Source: Strigamia acuminata
Taxonomy: Eukaryota; Arthropoda; Chilopoda; Geophilomorpha; Linotaeniidae
NCBI GenBank assembly: GCA_949358305.1
Contig: OX442323.1
Coordinates: forward strand, 7,502,001-7,566,000
Reading direction: 5' to 3'
Length of the DNA stretch: 64,000 nucleotides
Shown here: positions 1 to 13,052 of the stretch, in pieces
How positions within the stretch are numbered: the first letter of the stretch is position 1
Layout: the number at the start of each line of letters is the position of its first letter
Notes under the pieces: generated by a model
The model's database searches: none
What the model saw: the letters and a program-made list of their open reading frames with translations, nothing else
What the model was told of the DNA's origin: nothing
Made by a program: the position numbers and the translations under genes

Positions 1-836
1 TTTTTGTTCGGGGAAAGTGTTTTTTGATTGGATTTTAGTTTGGGGAGAAAGGGAGATTTAAATTTAGTCGCTCGTAATGGCGTTTGTGGTAAGTGGAACA
101 CCATTTTAAACAAGATCCGAAATTTTTATTTCTTTTTTTTTCGTCGGTTTGCGTTGAAATCGAGTGAAATGCATCGGGTTTGGGCGATTTTGGTGTCGAT
201 TTGGTGTCGTTTGATTATGATTTTTGGTTATAAGAAGGAAAAAAATGCAAAAATGCAAAATGAAAGCAAATTTTTTTAAAATTATTTTTTTTTTTTTAAA
301 ATTAAATTGGAATTATTTCTAATGATCGATCTCGTGGGTAAAGAAAAAAAAGTGGAAATTTCCAGGAATCCAAAAAACAAAAATAAAATAAAAAGATTTA
401 TTCGAGTCTAAAAATATCGAGTGAATCTTCTCGTTAGGTAGTTTCGTGATGTCATTATTTTTATTTGGAATTTGAACCGTTTTGGGTGAAAAATGGCGCA
501 GGAAAAATGGTTAAATAACATTTTTCTAATTTAAAGATGCAAATAAATAAATAACAAATGAATAATGCGAGTCTCACCTGTTGTGTAGGCTCGCAGTCGC
601 AGGTGGTGCGTTAAGTGAAGTTAGGCTTAAAAAGGCATCGACAGAATTACGAAGATTGAAAAATTTGTTGAAATTTTTTTATCAAGAATGTTGTAAGAAT
701 TTTTCTAGGTCGAAATGATCGAATTGAGGTCAAATTGCAAGGTTTATTACAATGCAACTGTCGCAAATGTTCTTTCTTAGTCGTCGTTGTTTGAAATTAA
801 ATGTTTGTTGATTTATTTCTTTCTTTTTTTGAACAG
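1..836. other. AFF intron or upstream sequence
   Basis: AT-rich sequence ending in a good acceptor (pyrimidines then cag at 834-836) for the first recognisable AFF exon. That exon begins one base before a codon boundary, so an upstream coding exon must exist. I could not identify it here: the short open stretch from the ATG near 559 to a GT near 603 ends in the wrong phase. Confidence 0.6.
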
Positions 837-3800
837 TGATCGAGATTTTTTGCGCAAACAACAGCAAAAAGCTCGACAACAACAAAAGGCCCGGGCATTG
901 CTTTCTGATGGAAAAGATACTTTGTGCGTTTCAATTGGACTTTTCACGGAACCGAAAAAGGTATAATTTCGCGGTTTATTTATGTTTACGTGTGGAAATC
1001 GTCTTAATTTTGTTTAATTTGATTTTACGCCACAGGTATCCGAGTTTGATGGGTTTATACTAAAATGCGTTGTAAAAATAATATTTGCGAGCCAATAAGT
1101 CATTTAGACGTGTGTAAATCGCTTGTTTTGTACGCACAACGAGCGATTCGAACGTCTAAATGAAATTGACGAGCAAATTAGTCATTCAAACGAGTGTAAA
1201 TCGCTTGTTTTTCTCATCAAACGAGTATAAATCGCTTGTTTACTCATCAAACGAGTATAAATCGCTTGTTTTAACCATAAAACGAGCGATTTGAACGTTC
1301 TAAATGATATTGACAAGCAAATTTGTCATTCAAACGAGTGTAAATCGCTTGTTTTACCCATAAAACGAGTATAAATCGCTTGTTTTACTCATCAAACGAG
1401 TATAAATCGCTTGTTTTACTCATCAAACGAGTATAAATCGCTTGTTTTACCCATAAAACGAGCGATTTGAACGTTCCAAATGAAATTTGCAAGCAAATAA
1501 ATAATTTAAACGAGTGTAAATCACTTATTTTGATCATCAAACGTGTGTAAATCACTTATTTTGATCATCTAACGTGTGTAAATCACTTATTTTGATCATC
1601 AAACGTGTGTAAATCACTTATTTTGATCATCAAACGTGTGTAAATCACTTATTTTGATCATCAAACGTGTGTAAATCACTTATTTTGATCATCAAACGTT
1701 TGTAAATCGCTCGTTTTAACAAAAAAACGAGTGCAAATCGCTCGTTTAATTGCTAAAACGAGCGATTTGAACGTTAGAACGAGCAAATAAGACGTTTTAT
1801 TCCCTAGAAACACGTGTGAACAGCATTGATGTTTGATATGTGTAACATTTTTTCGTTTATTTCGCAGGTGGAGCCATCAAATGACGATGAAATCAGTAAA
1901 CGAATCAAAGACACTTTGGGTGAATATGACGATTTCATTCTAAGCAACCCGAAGAAAGTGATTGGCGTAAGCCGACAGCAGGTGCCGCATCCGGCGCCCG
2001 CGAGTCACGAACCGCCGTCATCCAACCATAATCAAGCGCCTTCCAAATCGAAAAGTCATCGTCAACATCATAATCGCACTCATCAGCAGAACCACTTGAA
2101 CGGCAAAGCGAAGCATCAGAACCCGACGGTCGCGACCCCCGTCACCGCGCCCACGCAGCCGCCACCGACGTCGACAGTCGCGGCCCAGTCCAACTATTTA
2201 TCGCAAAACACACTGACCAGCGCCAACGGAAATGGCGAAGGAGTCGTCAAACAAGCCAACTCGTTGGCATCGTCGAGTGCCAATCCAGAGTTGGCCAACC
2301 CGGCTTCCGGTGCGCCGCAGAGCGCGGTTAAACCGGCGTCCGCTGTGCCTTCTTCTTCCAGCTCGAGGATCCACCCGTCGCCCAACCAAAGCAAAGAGAA
2401 AGCGAGCGCAGGAGCGTCGAGCAAGGGGGTGCTAGTCAATCACCACAATCGACTCAATGGTCACACCGACGCGAATGGAAACAAGAAAGGTCGATCCAAG
2501 ATGAATCTCAGTATCCCAGATCAGGTGAATTTTCGGATCTTGTTAGCAAAAACACTTAAAAAGCGCGTTCGGTTGTATCGGTGAAGGTTTATGGCGCTTT
2601 TTAATGTTTATTGCTGATTGTGTTTAAGTGTTTATGATTTGTTTGGCGGGGAAAGTCGATTTTTATTGAGTTTTTTGGGTTTTTTTGAAGGAAATTTTTT
2701 ATTTGTGTTTGTTTTTTTGTGTAGATTAACTGTGAAAGCAGGGCGGATGTGGAGAATATTTTAAAAGTGAGAGAAATGTCGTTTTTGGTTGTTTTTTTTT
2801 ATTAAATTAAATTTTTTTTTTGTTTTTTTAAGGAAATGATTGTGCCCACGCCTCTCACTGCCATCCAAACCCCTCGGAAAGAGGAGAAAGAGACGAAGTT
2901 TCCATTTACCAATGGGCCACAACAGCATTTACAAAATGTAATTTAATTTTAATTTTTTTTTTTTTTTTTAATAATTTTTTTTTTTTTTGTTTTTGTTGCA
3001 GGAAACTGATAATGCGCAACATAATTCCAAAGGTGCGTTGTTTTAAAAAGCGGGGTGTTTACGGCTAATTTTTATACGTTTAATTGAATGTTTTGAACAG
3101 TTTACGAAAAGGCAAAAACGAGTAAATCGAACACAACCAACAGCAGGTGAGTTGTGAATTAATTTTAACACGTTACGAGGTGTTGATTCGAATAGAATGG
3201 CGTCGTTTATTACCCCGCAATAATCTCCGGGATTAGAAAATTTAAAATTGTCATTCGCCGAACGTCCACGCCAGGAAATTATTATCAAATTTAAATTTAA
3301 ATTTAAAAAAAAATTTATTTTTTTGGTTTATTAATTTTTCGGGGGTGCGAATAATTAATAAGGAGCGAAATTTGAGTTAATTAGGGGGGGAAATGGTGTC
3401 GGGAGACGAATCCGCCGCAGTCGATCGATTTTTTCGCTATAGACTCCTCCATGTTGAGTGTTGACGATGGCGAGGTTCAACTCGCTCGTCTCGTCTCTCA
3501 CCCGGTTGATCGAGTCGACTGTTCGGTGCGTAGGAAACGTGTGCGACGTAGACCAGCTCGAGAATCACGCGTTTCGAGGTCAAATGTTTGAGGGTGATGA
3601 CGAAGAACGAGTAAAAATATAATGGGGCGATTTTTGGCGTTCATTTTCGCCGTTTTTCCGTTTCGTTTCGGGTTTTTTGGATTTTTTGGATTTTTTCGTT
3701 GAGGTGTTGATAGTTTCTGGACTCCCGATGGGAGGGGAAAGGGATAGGAAGGAGGAATTATTATATTTTAAATGGCTGCGAAAAGACGTTTGGAGGTTTG

Positions 3801-6800
3801 GAGGTAGGGTAGTTGGAAAAGGCGGAGTTTTTTGTTTTTGTTTTTGTTTTTATTTTCCGTTTTTTTAAATTACAGGTTTTGAGATTTTAAACGGAGTGTG
3901 ACGGTTGAGATTTACGTAATAGTTTTTATTTTTTTTACTTTTTTGCAGTTTAAATCTTGAAAAGGATTTGGAAATCAGCGAGGACAGCGAAGATGAAGCG
4001 GTAAGAGTTGTTTAATTAATAAATGACGTCATTAATGACGTAATTTATGGTAAAGCGATGAATCCGAGTTGGTTATGCAATTGTTTGCAACCCTTTGGAG
4101 CCGGTGCGGTCGTGTAGTGCGATGTGCGCCTCTCTCGCTCTTTTCGCTGCACGGTATAGTGCACTTTGATCAAATAAACGAGTTCTTTGAAAGGCGCACA
4201 TTCTCTCTCTCTATCGAGATTAGCGGCACAGCAGGAGCCAATCTCTCGGGTTGGACGCGACTCCCCCTGCCGGAGTGGGCTGGCCCAAGGGTTGATGCTT
4301 GCTTCACCAACTCGACCGAACTGAGAAAGAGACGGGACCGGCGCACTATTATATACATGTGTTTATTCCCTTTGTTTTATCCAGGTTGCCTCGACCAAGA
4401 GGGGGATCGCGACGACAACGACGACGACGACCACCCTCGATCTGACTAAGTGAGTTTTTTGGTCGTCGGGGGGGTTAAGGGGCGGTTTTTTGGGCGTTTT
4501 GGACTTTTGGGGGGAATTTTTTTGGTTTATTAAATTGTTTTTTGGGTTTTGGGGTGGAGAGTAGTTGGGTGGGGGTGGGGGTGGAGAGGAAGTTGGCTGG
4601 ATGTGGTAGATAAGGTCGGGAGGTGGCGGAACGTGGGAGGTGGCGGAACGTGGGAGGTGGCGGGGTTTGGAGGAGTCTGGTGAGGGATTGCGAAGTTGGT
4701 TAATAAATGATGGGAAATTGAGATGTGCGTCGATTTGGGGGTGAGGTTTTTCGGGAGAGGAGAGCGAGGCTGTCTCCTTGGTTACGGTTGATTATCCGGA
4801 GAGGAAAAATCAATAAAACACAGCGCCGCGTGCGCGTGTGCGTGCAAAATCAAGCTCGCGCTTGATGGAGCTTCGAGAAAGTGCTCGAGTAAATGGAAAT
4901 GGACGGAAATTTTTTTTTTTTTATTTTTATTTTTTTTTATTTTTATTTTTATTTTTTTTAAAATTTTTTTAAAATTTTTTTATTTTAATTGCAGTTCACC
5001 GAATCCGAGTGTTTTGATCAATCCACCGCCAATAGTCGATGCCATGTCGTCGTCGTCCGAAAGCAGCTCGAGCGATTCGGATGACAGCAGTTCCGGGTCG
5101 GATTCGAAGGACGACAGCGAGTCCGAGTCCGAAGAAGCGGACAAAGAGGCTCCGACCGCCGAGTCGCCAAAAGTAATTTTTTTTTTTTAAAAAAAGATTT
5201 ATTTAATTTATAATTTATTTTTTATTTTTTTAGGGTCAAAACAGCTGGGATTTGTCGAATTTTATCAATAAAATTCGTCCGGGCGCGCATTATCCGGGCG
5301 TGGGTGACGTGGCCGCGCTGAATGCCGGCTCGCTCGCATCGGCGAACGCGACGAATCAACCGGCGGTCGATTCGAACGCGGGGAAAGTGCTGGACGAGCG
5401 GCCGAGCGTCGAAACGTTGACGAAGACGAAAGGTTTCAAAGTGGGTCCGCGCACCCCGCCCACCGAGTGCCCGGACGTGGGAAGGACGGCGGAGAAGGTG
5501 GCGGAGAAGCAGCACCCGAAGACGCTGGACTCGGACGACGAGGCGGGCGCCAAACGGAGCGACGCGAAACAACAGCAACGCGACGGAGCGCGCGCGCCGG
5601 ATAAGAAAGCGGCGGGCAAAGTGAAGTGCGAGAAGGTGAAGAGCAACGCGAAGGCGTCCAAGAACCGCACGGAGGTGGCGAAGGTGAACGCGAGTCACAA
5701 GGCGAGCGTGCCGGGCCCCTCGCCGGGCCCCCCCGCGCCGGCCCCTCCGCCGGCCCCCGCGACGGCCCCCGCGACGGGCGCGGGCAAGACCAAGCCGAGC
5801 TCTTCCAAGACGGGCGCCCGACAGCGGTCCAACTCCCGCTCGGACACCAAGTCCAAGCACGCAGTTGGCGGCAAGCGCAAGCACCGGAAGTCGCCCAAGT
5901 CGGAAGAGTTCCTGCCGAGCGCCGACTCGTCGGAGTCGGAGGACGAGATCGACGTGGTAGGCACCCCGTCGCCGCTCAAAGGGAAAGTTAAGTCGGAAAT
6001 TGTGACGTGTTTGTCTGAAAAACAGGGGACGCCGGCGCCCAAGGAGGGTCCAGCGGGCAGCGGCGAAGACATTTCGGCGTTGCTGTGTCCGCTGAGCAAG
6101 TTCCGCGACGGCGAGCGGTTGCTGTCGCCCATGCCGCACGACGACGAGCTGCTTCCGGAGGCGACGAGGAAGGCGAAGGGTAACGACATTCCACCTGTTG
6201 AGCCTCTGATCGTGCGGATTAATTTGGCGTTGCTGAGCCGCGTGCCGCCGTATCCGCCCGCGAAGCGCGAGGTGGTCGCGCGGCAGCCGGTGGTGAAGGA
6301 CGAGCCGCCGGTGGTGAAGGAGGAGGCGGTGAAGGCGCCGCCGCGGAAGGAGAGGAGTTGTGGTGAGGTGAAAAGTGCTAAAGTACAAAAACGAAAGAAT
6401 TCCGAGGTGAAGGCGGGGAGTGAGAAGAAGGCGAAGTTGGTGGACACTAAGACTCCTATGAAACAAGAGACCAAACAAAAGAATGTGAAAATACCTTCTA
6501 ATAAAGACAAAACGAAAAGGTAAAATTGGGGGAATTGGGTGAAGGTGAAGAGAATTAATTTGTTTTAAATTTTTTTTTTTAAGTGAGAAAAATGCGGAGG
6601 ATGATGTGAGGTGGGAAGGGAAGGCGGAGAAGCGGTCGTCGGAGAGGCGGGGAAGTACGAGTAGTTTGGCGTCGATGTGTAGTACGAAGAGTCACAAGAG
6701 TGGGAAGGAGAAGCAGGAGAGGTTTGTTTTGGTTTTGGTTTTGGTTTTGGTTTTGTTTGATTTGTTTTTGTTTTTGTTTTTGTTAGTAAGGTGAAGAAGC

Positions 6801-9800
6801 AGCGGACTCGGGAGGTTGAGTGTCGGTCGGTGGAGGTGGAGGCGAAGGTGGAGAAGGAGGTGAAGGTGGAGAAGGCGAAGAGGGTTCGGGAGAAGGTGAA
6901 GGAGGTGGTGAAGAGCAATAAGAGCAGTAAACTCAAGGATTTGAGTGAAGTCACCGTTAAGACAGAACCGTCGCTCACGACTATTTCTAGTCAAGTAAGG
7001 AGGTTTTGAGTGGTGGAAGGGAGAATGAAATGTTAATTGATTGTGAAGTGCGTCTGAATTATTGAAATGACAAAATTTGGTAAAAATTGTGGAGATTTTT
7101 AATAATTTTTGACGAAATTTGATGGAAATAGTTGAAATTTTTATGATTTTTTGACGAAATTTGATGAAAATGGTTGAAATGTTGATGAATTTTTGACGAA
7201 AATTGATGAAAATGGTCGAAATTGTGGAAATTTTAACGAATTTTTGACGAAATTTGATGGAAATTGTTGAAATGTTGATGAATTTTTGACGAAAATTGAT
7301 GAAAATGGTCGAAATTGTGGAAATCTTAAATAAGTTTTGACAAAATTGTTGAAATTTGTATGAAATGTCGACAAATTTGATAACATTGAAATTTTATCGC
7401 ATAAGGACGAATTTCACATTTAAAAAAAAAGTTTTAAACCGTCAAGCCACTGGTTCCTCCGAGCACTCTAACTAAACCCAAAACGACTTTCAGATCGCAC
7501 CATTGACAGAACCACTTGACGACCAAGTGGAGAGTTTAGAACGCAATACAAACCACGACAGGCTGCAGGAGACGCAAGCGCGAACCCACGGGAGCGACTA
7601 CGGAACCACGGCAGCTGATCCTAGGTTGTTATACAATAAAATGTATAACGAAGATGCCGAAGAAAAGTTAGTAGCGACACAAAGAAATATTGTTATTTAT
7701 GTCTGATTTGTTTGCATCGCACAGGATGATGTCGTCCGACCATTACTTAACGGAGGCGAAGAAACTAAAACATCAGGCGGATAAGGAGGTTGAACGAACG
7801 CAGAGAGACGCAGAGTGTGTGGAATTGTTGTAGAAAGTGGTTTTGTTTTGATCTGAACAGGTGGACAAGACGGAGCAGGCGATCAAGTACTTGGACGCGG
7901 TGCTTTACTTCATTCTCACGGGCAACGCGATGGAGAACGACCGGGTGACGGAGAAATCGGCTTTTACCATGTACAAGGACACACTTAATCTCATCAAGTG
8001 AGTTTGATTGAGTGATGCTTTTACGCTCGTGCTGTATAATTTATTATTTTTTGAGATTTCTTGTTAGATTCATCTCATCTAAATTTAAAAATCATCCGAG
8101 TAATTCTCATAATGGCAGCGTTGATGGCAAATTGGTGGTTTTAAGGTGATTTAAGTCATTTTTTTGTTTTTGAAGTTTTATTTGTGTTTTATATATCGAT
8201 TTTATATTTTGGTTGATTTTGTTTGGTTTTTTGTTGATTTTGATAATTTTTTTTAATAATTTTGTTCGATTTTTTAATGATTTTAATCGATTTTTTTAAT
8301 TATTTTGATCGATTTTTTTAATGATTTTTTAATAATTTTGATCGATTTTTTAATGATTTTTTAATAATTTTATCGATTTTTTAATGATTTTTGAATAATT
8401 TTATCGATTTTTTTAATGATTTTTAAATAATTTTGATCGATTTTTATTGTTTTTGATAGTTTTTTAAATAGTTTTGATCGATTTTTTAATGATTTTTTAA
8501 TAATTTTATCGATTTTTTAATGATTTTTTAATAATTTTATCGATTTTTTTAATGATTTTTAAATAATTTTGATCGATTTTTATTGTTTTTGATAGTTTTT
8601 TAAATAGTTTTGATCGATTTTTTAATGATTTTGATCGATTTTTAATGATTTTGATCGGTTTTTTAATGATTTTGATCGATTTTCATTGTTTTTGATTGAT
8701 TTTTTAATGATTTTGATCGATTTTTAAATAATTTTGATCGATTTTTATTGTTTTTGATCGATTGTTTAAGGATTTTCATACGTTTTGGTCGATTTTACTT
8801 GATTTTTATTTTTATTTTTTTTTATTTTCATCAGTTTTGGGCGATTTTCTAATGTTTTTGATTGGTTTTTAAATGATTTTGATTGGTTTTTAAGTGTGTT
8901 ACATGGAAATGTAACTGTTTTCTTGGATTTTATCTAATTTTTTTGTCAAATGTATATTTTTTCAATAGTCTACGTTGTCAATCACTTCTTTATCTTCGGT
9001 TATTCCACATGCGGAAAGCGGAAGTGCGAGATGTCAACAAAATTTTGGCAGAATATCAAAAAGTAAGGAGAGAGAAAAAAGTTTAGAAGTAAAAATGTAT
9101 TTATCGTTTGTTTGTTTGTCTTTTTGTTTCAGTCAACTTCGCTACAACCTTGCAGCACCAAATCGCAGCAATTGTCATCGCCATGCCAACCGTCTGCTAC
9201 TTGGAACAGCAAGACGACGGGGACGCCGTCGCCCATGTCGCCGACGCCTTCGCCCGCGGGAAGCGTGGGCTCTGTGGGCTCGCAGAGCAGTGGCTACTCG
9301 AGCAGCGAACTGGCGGTGAACGGCGGCCAACGCAATGGCAACATCGCCAATCCCGTCCCGCCTCCACAGCCGCCTTCAGTCAGCGTTCCACTTAGCATAC
9401 ACACATATATGCAAAAACAAATTGCAAACGTTAATTATCTTGTTCAGTGTCACGAACTGTGGGAGCAAGCAGACGCCCTCATTCGCCGGGCCTTTTTACA
9501 AGGTAATAATACAAAAAACAAAAAAGAAGAAAAATCGATTTTTGATCGTTTAAAATCGGGAATAAACAATTTTGGGCGATTTTTATCGATATTTAATGGT
9601 TTTATAATGGGAAAAAACAAATTTCGACGATTTTAGATCGATTTTAAATGAGGGAAAACGATTTTTATTGATTTTTTATGGTTTTATTCAGGAAAAAACC
9701 AATTTTGACAATTTTAGATCGATTTTTGATGATTTTCATCAATTTTTTACAATTTTTACCGGTTTTTGATGATTTTTATCGATCTTTGATGATTTATATT

Positions 9801-10134
9801 GATTTTTGATGATTTTCATCGATTTTTGATGATTTTCATCGGTTTTTGACGATTTTTTTTATCGATTTGTGATGAATTTTATCAATTTTTATCGATTTTA
9901 GATCGCTTAAAAGCAGAAAAAACTGTTTTTAACGATTTTAGTCAATCAAAACCGATAAAAGGCATCGATTTTTGACTAATTTGACTCGAGTTTTGATTAT
10001 TTATTAATTTATTTTCAGATTTTTTTACGGAGCTCGATCACAGTTGCACTTGCAGTCCTCTCACTCTGTCCAGCAGCCTCGTCGAATTGGTGCGCTACGT
10101 ACGCGGCGGTTTGCACAAGATTAAGAACACGTGA
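837..10134 (+). CDS. lilli: AF4/FMR2 family protein (lilliputian/AFF4-like), 5' end missing
   Basis: Scaffold of the super elongation complex that links P-TEFb and ELL to promote Pol II elongation in the nucleus. Exons read as 837-960, 1868-2524, 2725-2766, 2833-2937, 3002-3032, 3101-3146, 3949-4000, 4385-4449, 4995-5172, 5234-6519, 6584-6721, 6787-6994, 7494-7666, 7725-7788, 7861-7997, 8068-8145, 8969-9062, 9133-9502 and 10019-10134. Together they give about 1,320 residues in one frame. Family marks in order: the N-terminal block ending [20 protein letters not shown]; the PLTAIQTP and KFPF block (2833-2937); an acidic [14 protein letters not shown] segment; a serine-rich tract (about 5049-5150); [12 protein letters not shown] (5243-5280); a basic, proline-rich middle; [15 protein letters not shown]; and the C-terminal homology domain from [17 protein letters not shown] (7615) to the stop. 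An ACG run gives a poly-Thr tract at about 4415-4432. Which vertebrate paralogue is closest cannot be judged by eye. Confidence 0.93.
1083..1790. repeat. Intronic 31-bp minisatellite
   Basis: Fills most of AFF intron 961-1867. The unit is about 31 bp in two subfamilies: one around AAACGAGTATAAATCGCTTG (about 1180-1460), one around AAACGTGTGTAAATCACTTA (about 1505-1695). Longer variants carrying the near-palindrome AACGAGCGATTTGAACGTT recur about every 180-300 bp, giving a higher-order pattern. Units are contiguous, with no spacers. Confidence 0.85.
3147..3948. other. AFF intron, no feature seen
   Basis: Intron between the exons ending 3146 and starting 3949. It has a moderately GC-rich middle (about 3400-3600) with no splice-compatible open reading frame. 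AFF introns 4001-4384 and 4450-4994 likewise hold low-complexity or unremarkable sequence; the former stays open in one frame up to the next exon but shows no family similarity. Confidence 0.5.
7065..7390. repeat. Intronic minisatellite in AFF
   Basis: Imperfect tandem repeats of roughly 30-60 bp built on GACGAAATTTGATGAAAATG within intron 6995-7493. Confidence 0.7.
8228..8900. repeat. T-rich intronic minisatellite (GATTTTGATCGATTTT type)
   Basis: Degenerate tandem array of about 20-40-bp units containing TTTTTAATGATTTTGATCG, filling most of AFF intron 8146-8968. A related array lies in the next large intron. Confidence 0.8.
9534..9990. repeat. T-rich intronic minisatellite
   Basis: Degenerate array of TTTTTGATGATTTTCATCGA-like units in AFF intron 9503-10018, related to the array at 8228-8900. 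Confidence 0.7.
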
Positions 10135-12758
10135 GACTTAGAATGAACGTGCTCGTGGTCGATTTATGGACGTGACAAATTTGTTTTTGTTTTTGTTTTC
10201 GACTACATTATGTTTTCTTGTACAGTTCTTCAAACGTTTTGTGCTATTTTGGGACGAGAGAGTGAGCGCTGCGGCATTCGTGCGTGCTGCAAAACGATTT
10301 GCCTCCGATCATTTTTATCGGAATGAATGAATGAATGTCGTTTCAAGTCAGGCTTGGTACGAGCAACAGGATCTTCCATAATCTTTTTTCAAACCCCCCA
10401 AAAACCCCGTTTTATTCTAATTCTCCTTGATTTTTGCCCCCCCGAAGTCCCAGCCACCTGGGAGCAAAACCTATCACCTATCAGAATAAAACGATATCAT
10501 TTACAATTCGCTATTTAAACAATAAGGCTTTGATAGTTGTTTACTCCGCTGCTGCGTCGTATTTCTCCCGTCTTCGTCTTATACAGTATTGTAACACTTA
10601 GAAAAGATTTGAAAAGAAATAGAAAAAACAATCAAATGATTTTCTTTTTTTTGTCACAAGAGAAAGAAACAAATTGACAACTCTTGTGAGAGATATTGAG
10701 AAATTTATTGAATATTGAAAAAGGTATTTATCAAATTATTACTACTTAAGAAAAAAGTAGAGTTAATATAAGAATAGAATATATTTTTAAATGCTAATAA
10801 ACAAGTTTGATGTCTGACGGATTTACACTTTCTTGTGAGGATGTTTTGGCATTTTCTGTGTTGTCAGTTGTGGACTCTCGTAAAAGTTTTTTTCATGCAG
10901 CCATGTATTTTGTAAAAGTAGCGAGCAGCGTTGATACAATGTATTTATAAAATGAATCTTTGGCGAGGTGTGTGAAGGTCGTTCGAATCTTTTTCTACGA
11001 AATCGATCAAGAATTTTTACCAGTGATAAAATTGATTTTTTGGTTTTTTTTTGGTTTTTTTTTGGTTTTTTTGGCTTTTTTGGTGATTCTTGATGCGATT
11101 TCTGGATTTAAAAAATTTACAAAGATATTTAAATCATATTTTTATACAATGACCAATAGAATGAAGAGCTGCCACGTGATTAAATTCATGGAGCTGTGAG
11201 TCCCGTTTAAGAGAAAAAGAAAATAATTAAAAAAAATCAACTTGTAAAAATATTATTATTAATGATATTTGGTATGTTCGTTATTTTTCCATTCCGTTAA
11301 ATGGATGGATTGAGAAATTGTACATAAATTTATAAGATTATTTTGCATTTGTCGAGGAGTGTTTTTTTTTTTTTTTTTTCATAGTTTTTTATTCCTTAGA
11401 AATTTTTTTTTTTTCATTATTTATGAAATTAAGTAATTTTTAATTTTTTTTTTCCAAACGAAAGATATTTGTCATTTTAAGAAGGAAAATTTCATGAAAA
11501 TTTCATTTTTTTATTATTAATTTATTTTTATTTTATTTTTTCTTTTTTAATTTTTTTTTCAACGAAAAAAAAGAAAATCAGACAAAATATTTTTTTTAAT
11601 GTTTATCTTTTTTATGTAAATAAATAACTAAATAAATAAATAAATAAATAAAAAGAAAAAATCGAAAACAAAACATAAAACAAAACAGTTGACATTTTTG
11701 CATTAATTTTAGTTTTTTCTTTTTAAATTTTTATTTCTTTGTGTAAAAATTTGATCAGTCCCCTATAGAAATTGTTTGAAGCGTTGTACATATGAAAAAT
11801 AAGAAAAAGTGGGTTGTGGTTTGGAGTTTATCATGAGAAATGACTTTATTCGAATGTCGTGATTTGCTCGAGCGAAGATTTGACGTTGGGCACAGTTTGA
11901 GCTCTTTTCTAGCTGCAGACTTGTTGCTGTCTTGTTTTGTTTTATAATTTATGGTGGATGAAACGAAATGTTGTGTTTTTTCCCCCGAACTAAAATGTCG
12001 GCGGAAAAAAATGTAAAAAAATTATTTAAACCTTTGTATTATAATTATGATGGTCCGTTTGGTTCGCACCGTACGACTGCTCACTTTGTAAACATTCTTG
12101 TAATCAGAAATTTATTATTATTGATTAATTATTATTATTATGACTTATTAATTATTATGACTATTATTGATTATTATTATTGGTTTAAAAGTGACTTTTT
12201 TATTAATGGAACTTGTTTGTTTCTTTCTTTTTTGTATCTTAATTTTAAATCCGATTTAAATCTCGTGATCTCAAAGCCGTTGTTTGAGACTGAGACATTC
12301 CATTTTGTTTTTTCTGTTTAGCAAAGACAAATCTGCAGCTAATTTTTTAATTTATCCAAGAAAGACGGTGACAAATGGATGCGAGGACTGCAAGTTGTTT
12401 GAATATTTCGTTCGAAGTTGCACAGATTGTGAATATTTAATTATTCTGTGAAGGGACTCGTCAATTTATTATTTTTACGTGCGATTTTTTTTCTCTCTGA
12501 TGCATGAATGCGGTTTATTTTTTAGCAATGGGGAAAAGCAATTGTATTACAAGTGCTATCATTTTTTTTTCCTCTCTTTTTTTTCTTTTTTTCCCTCTTT
12601 TAAGTAGTCGATTTTTCTTTTGTAATTTGTGTTTGCATTCAGAAAAAAATCTCAAAGATTCTAAATACTAATAAAAACTCAAATTTTATCGAAGGTTTTG
12701 TTATTGAACGAATAGAATGAATAGAATCATCTGTAACGTCAAACATAATCATTGTATG
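10135..12758. other. AFF 3' UTR and AT-rich intergenic sequence
   Basis: Long AT-rich tract after the AFF stop. AATAAA at 10796-10801 followed by GT-rich sequence is a plausible polyadenylation signal; other AATAAA-like hexamers occur downstream. Homopolymer runs and (AAAT)n near 11625-11655. No coding similarity recognised. Confidence 0.5.
10796..10801 (+). terminator. Candidate AFF polyadenylation signal
   Basis: Canonical AATAAA about 660 bp after the stop, with a GT-rich stretch within 30-60 bp downstream. It is the best of several hexamers, but no transcript evidence exists here. Confidence 0.4.
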
Positions 12759-13036
12759 CAGGGTGTTTTATTTAAGACGTTACCTTCTATTGGTTAACAT
12801 TGTTTTTTAGGGTAATTTTAAGATTCTCTACAACTTTCTTATTGGAACTTTTGCTCTATCTTGACCAGTTAACGAGTTAGCGAATGAAAAGTGCATCGTT
12901 GCATGTCTGGCGTAAAATTTGATTACACTTTTGGATTTGTCATCCCTACTTTGCTATAGGCTAGTCTGCTTGGTTTATTGAAAAAGTATATACTTATTCT
13001 GGAAATTGACTGTAACGTCTTAAAAGAAACACCCGG
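12759..13036. mobile_element. Inverted-repeat DNA transposon relic, copy A
   Basis: 278 bp bounded by inverted ends: left CAGGGTGTTTTATTTAAGAC; right, read on the minus strand, CCGGGTGTTTCTTTTAAGAC. TATG stands directly on both sides (12755-12758 and 13037-13040), a possible 4-bp target duplication. No coding capacity. A diverged copy lies in the opposite orientation at 15405-15869. Confidence 0.7.
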
Positions 13037-13052
13037 TATGTGTTTCCCTTGC

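Noticed and set aside
4069-4449. 126-codon frame entering an AFF exon as an alternative first exon
   Set aside because: The frame upstream of 4385 shows no AFF similarity and the acceptor at 4381-4384 is good. Its own frame is also not the one used by the AFF exon.
5222-6478. Long Arg/Leu/His-rich minus-strand frame (418 codons)
   Set aside because: Antisense shadow of the GC-rich AFF exon 5234-6519, whose plus-strand frame carries family motifs. No splice context or similarity on the minus strand.
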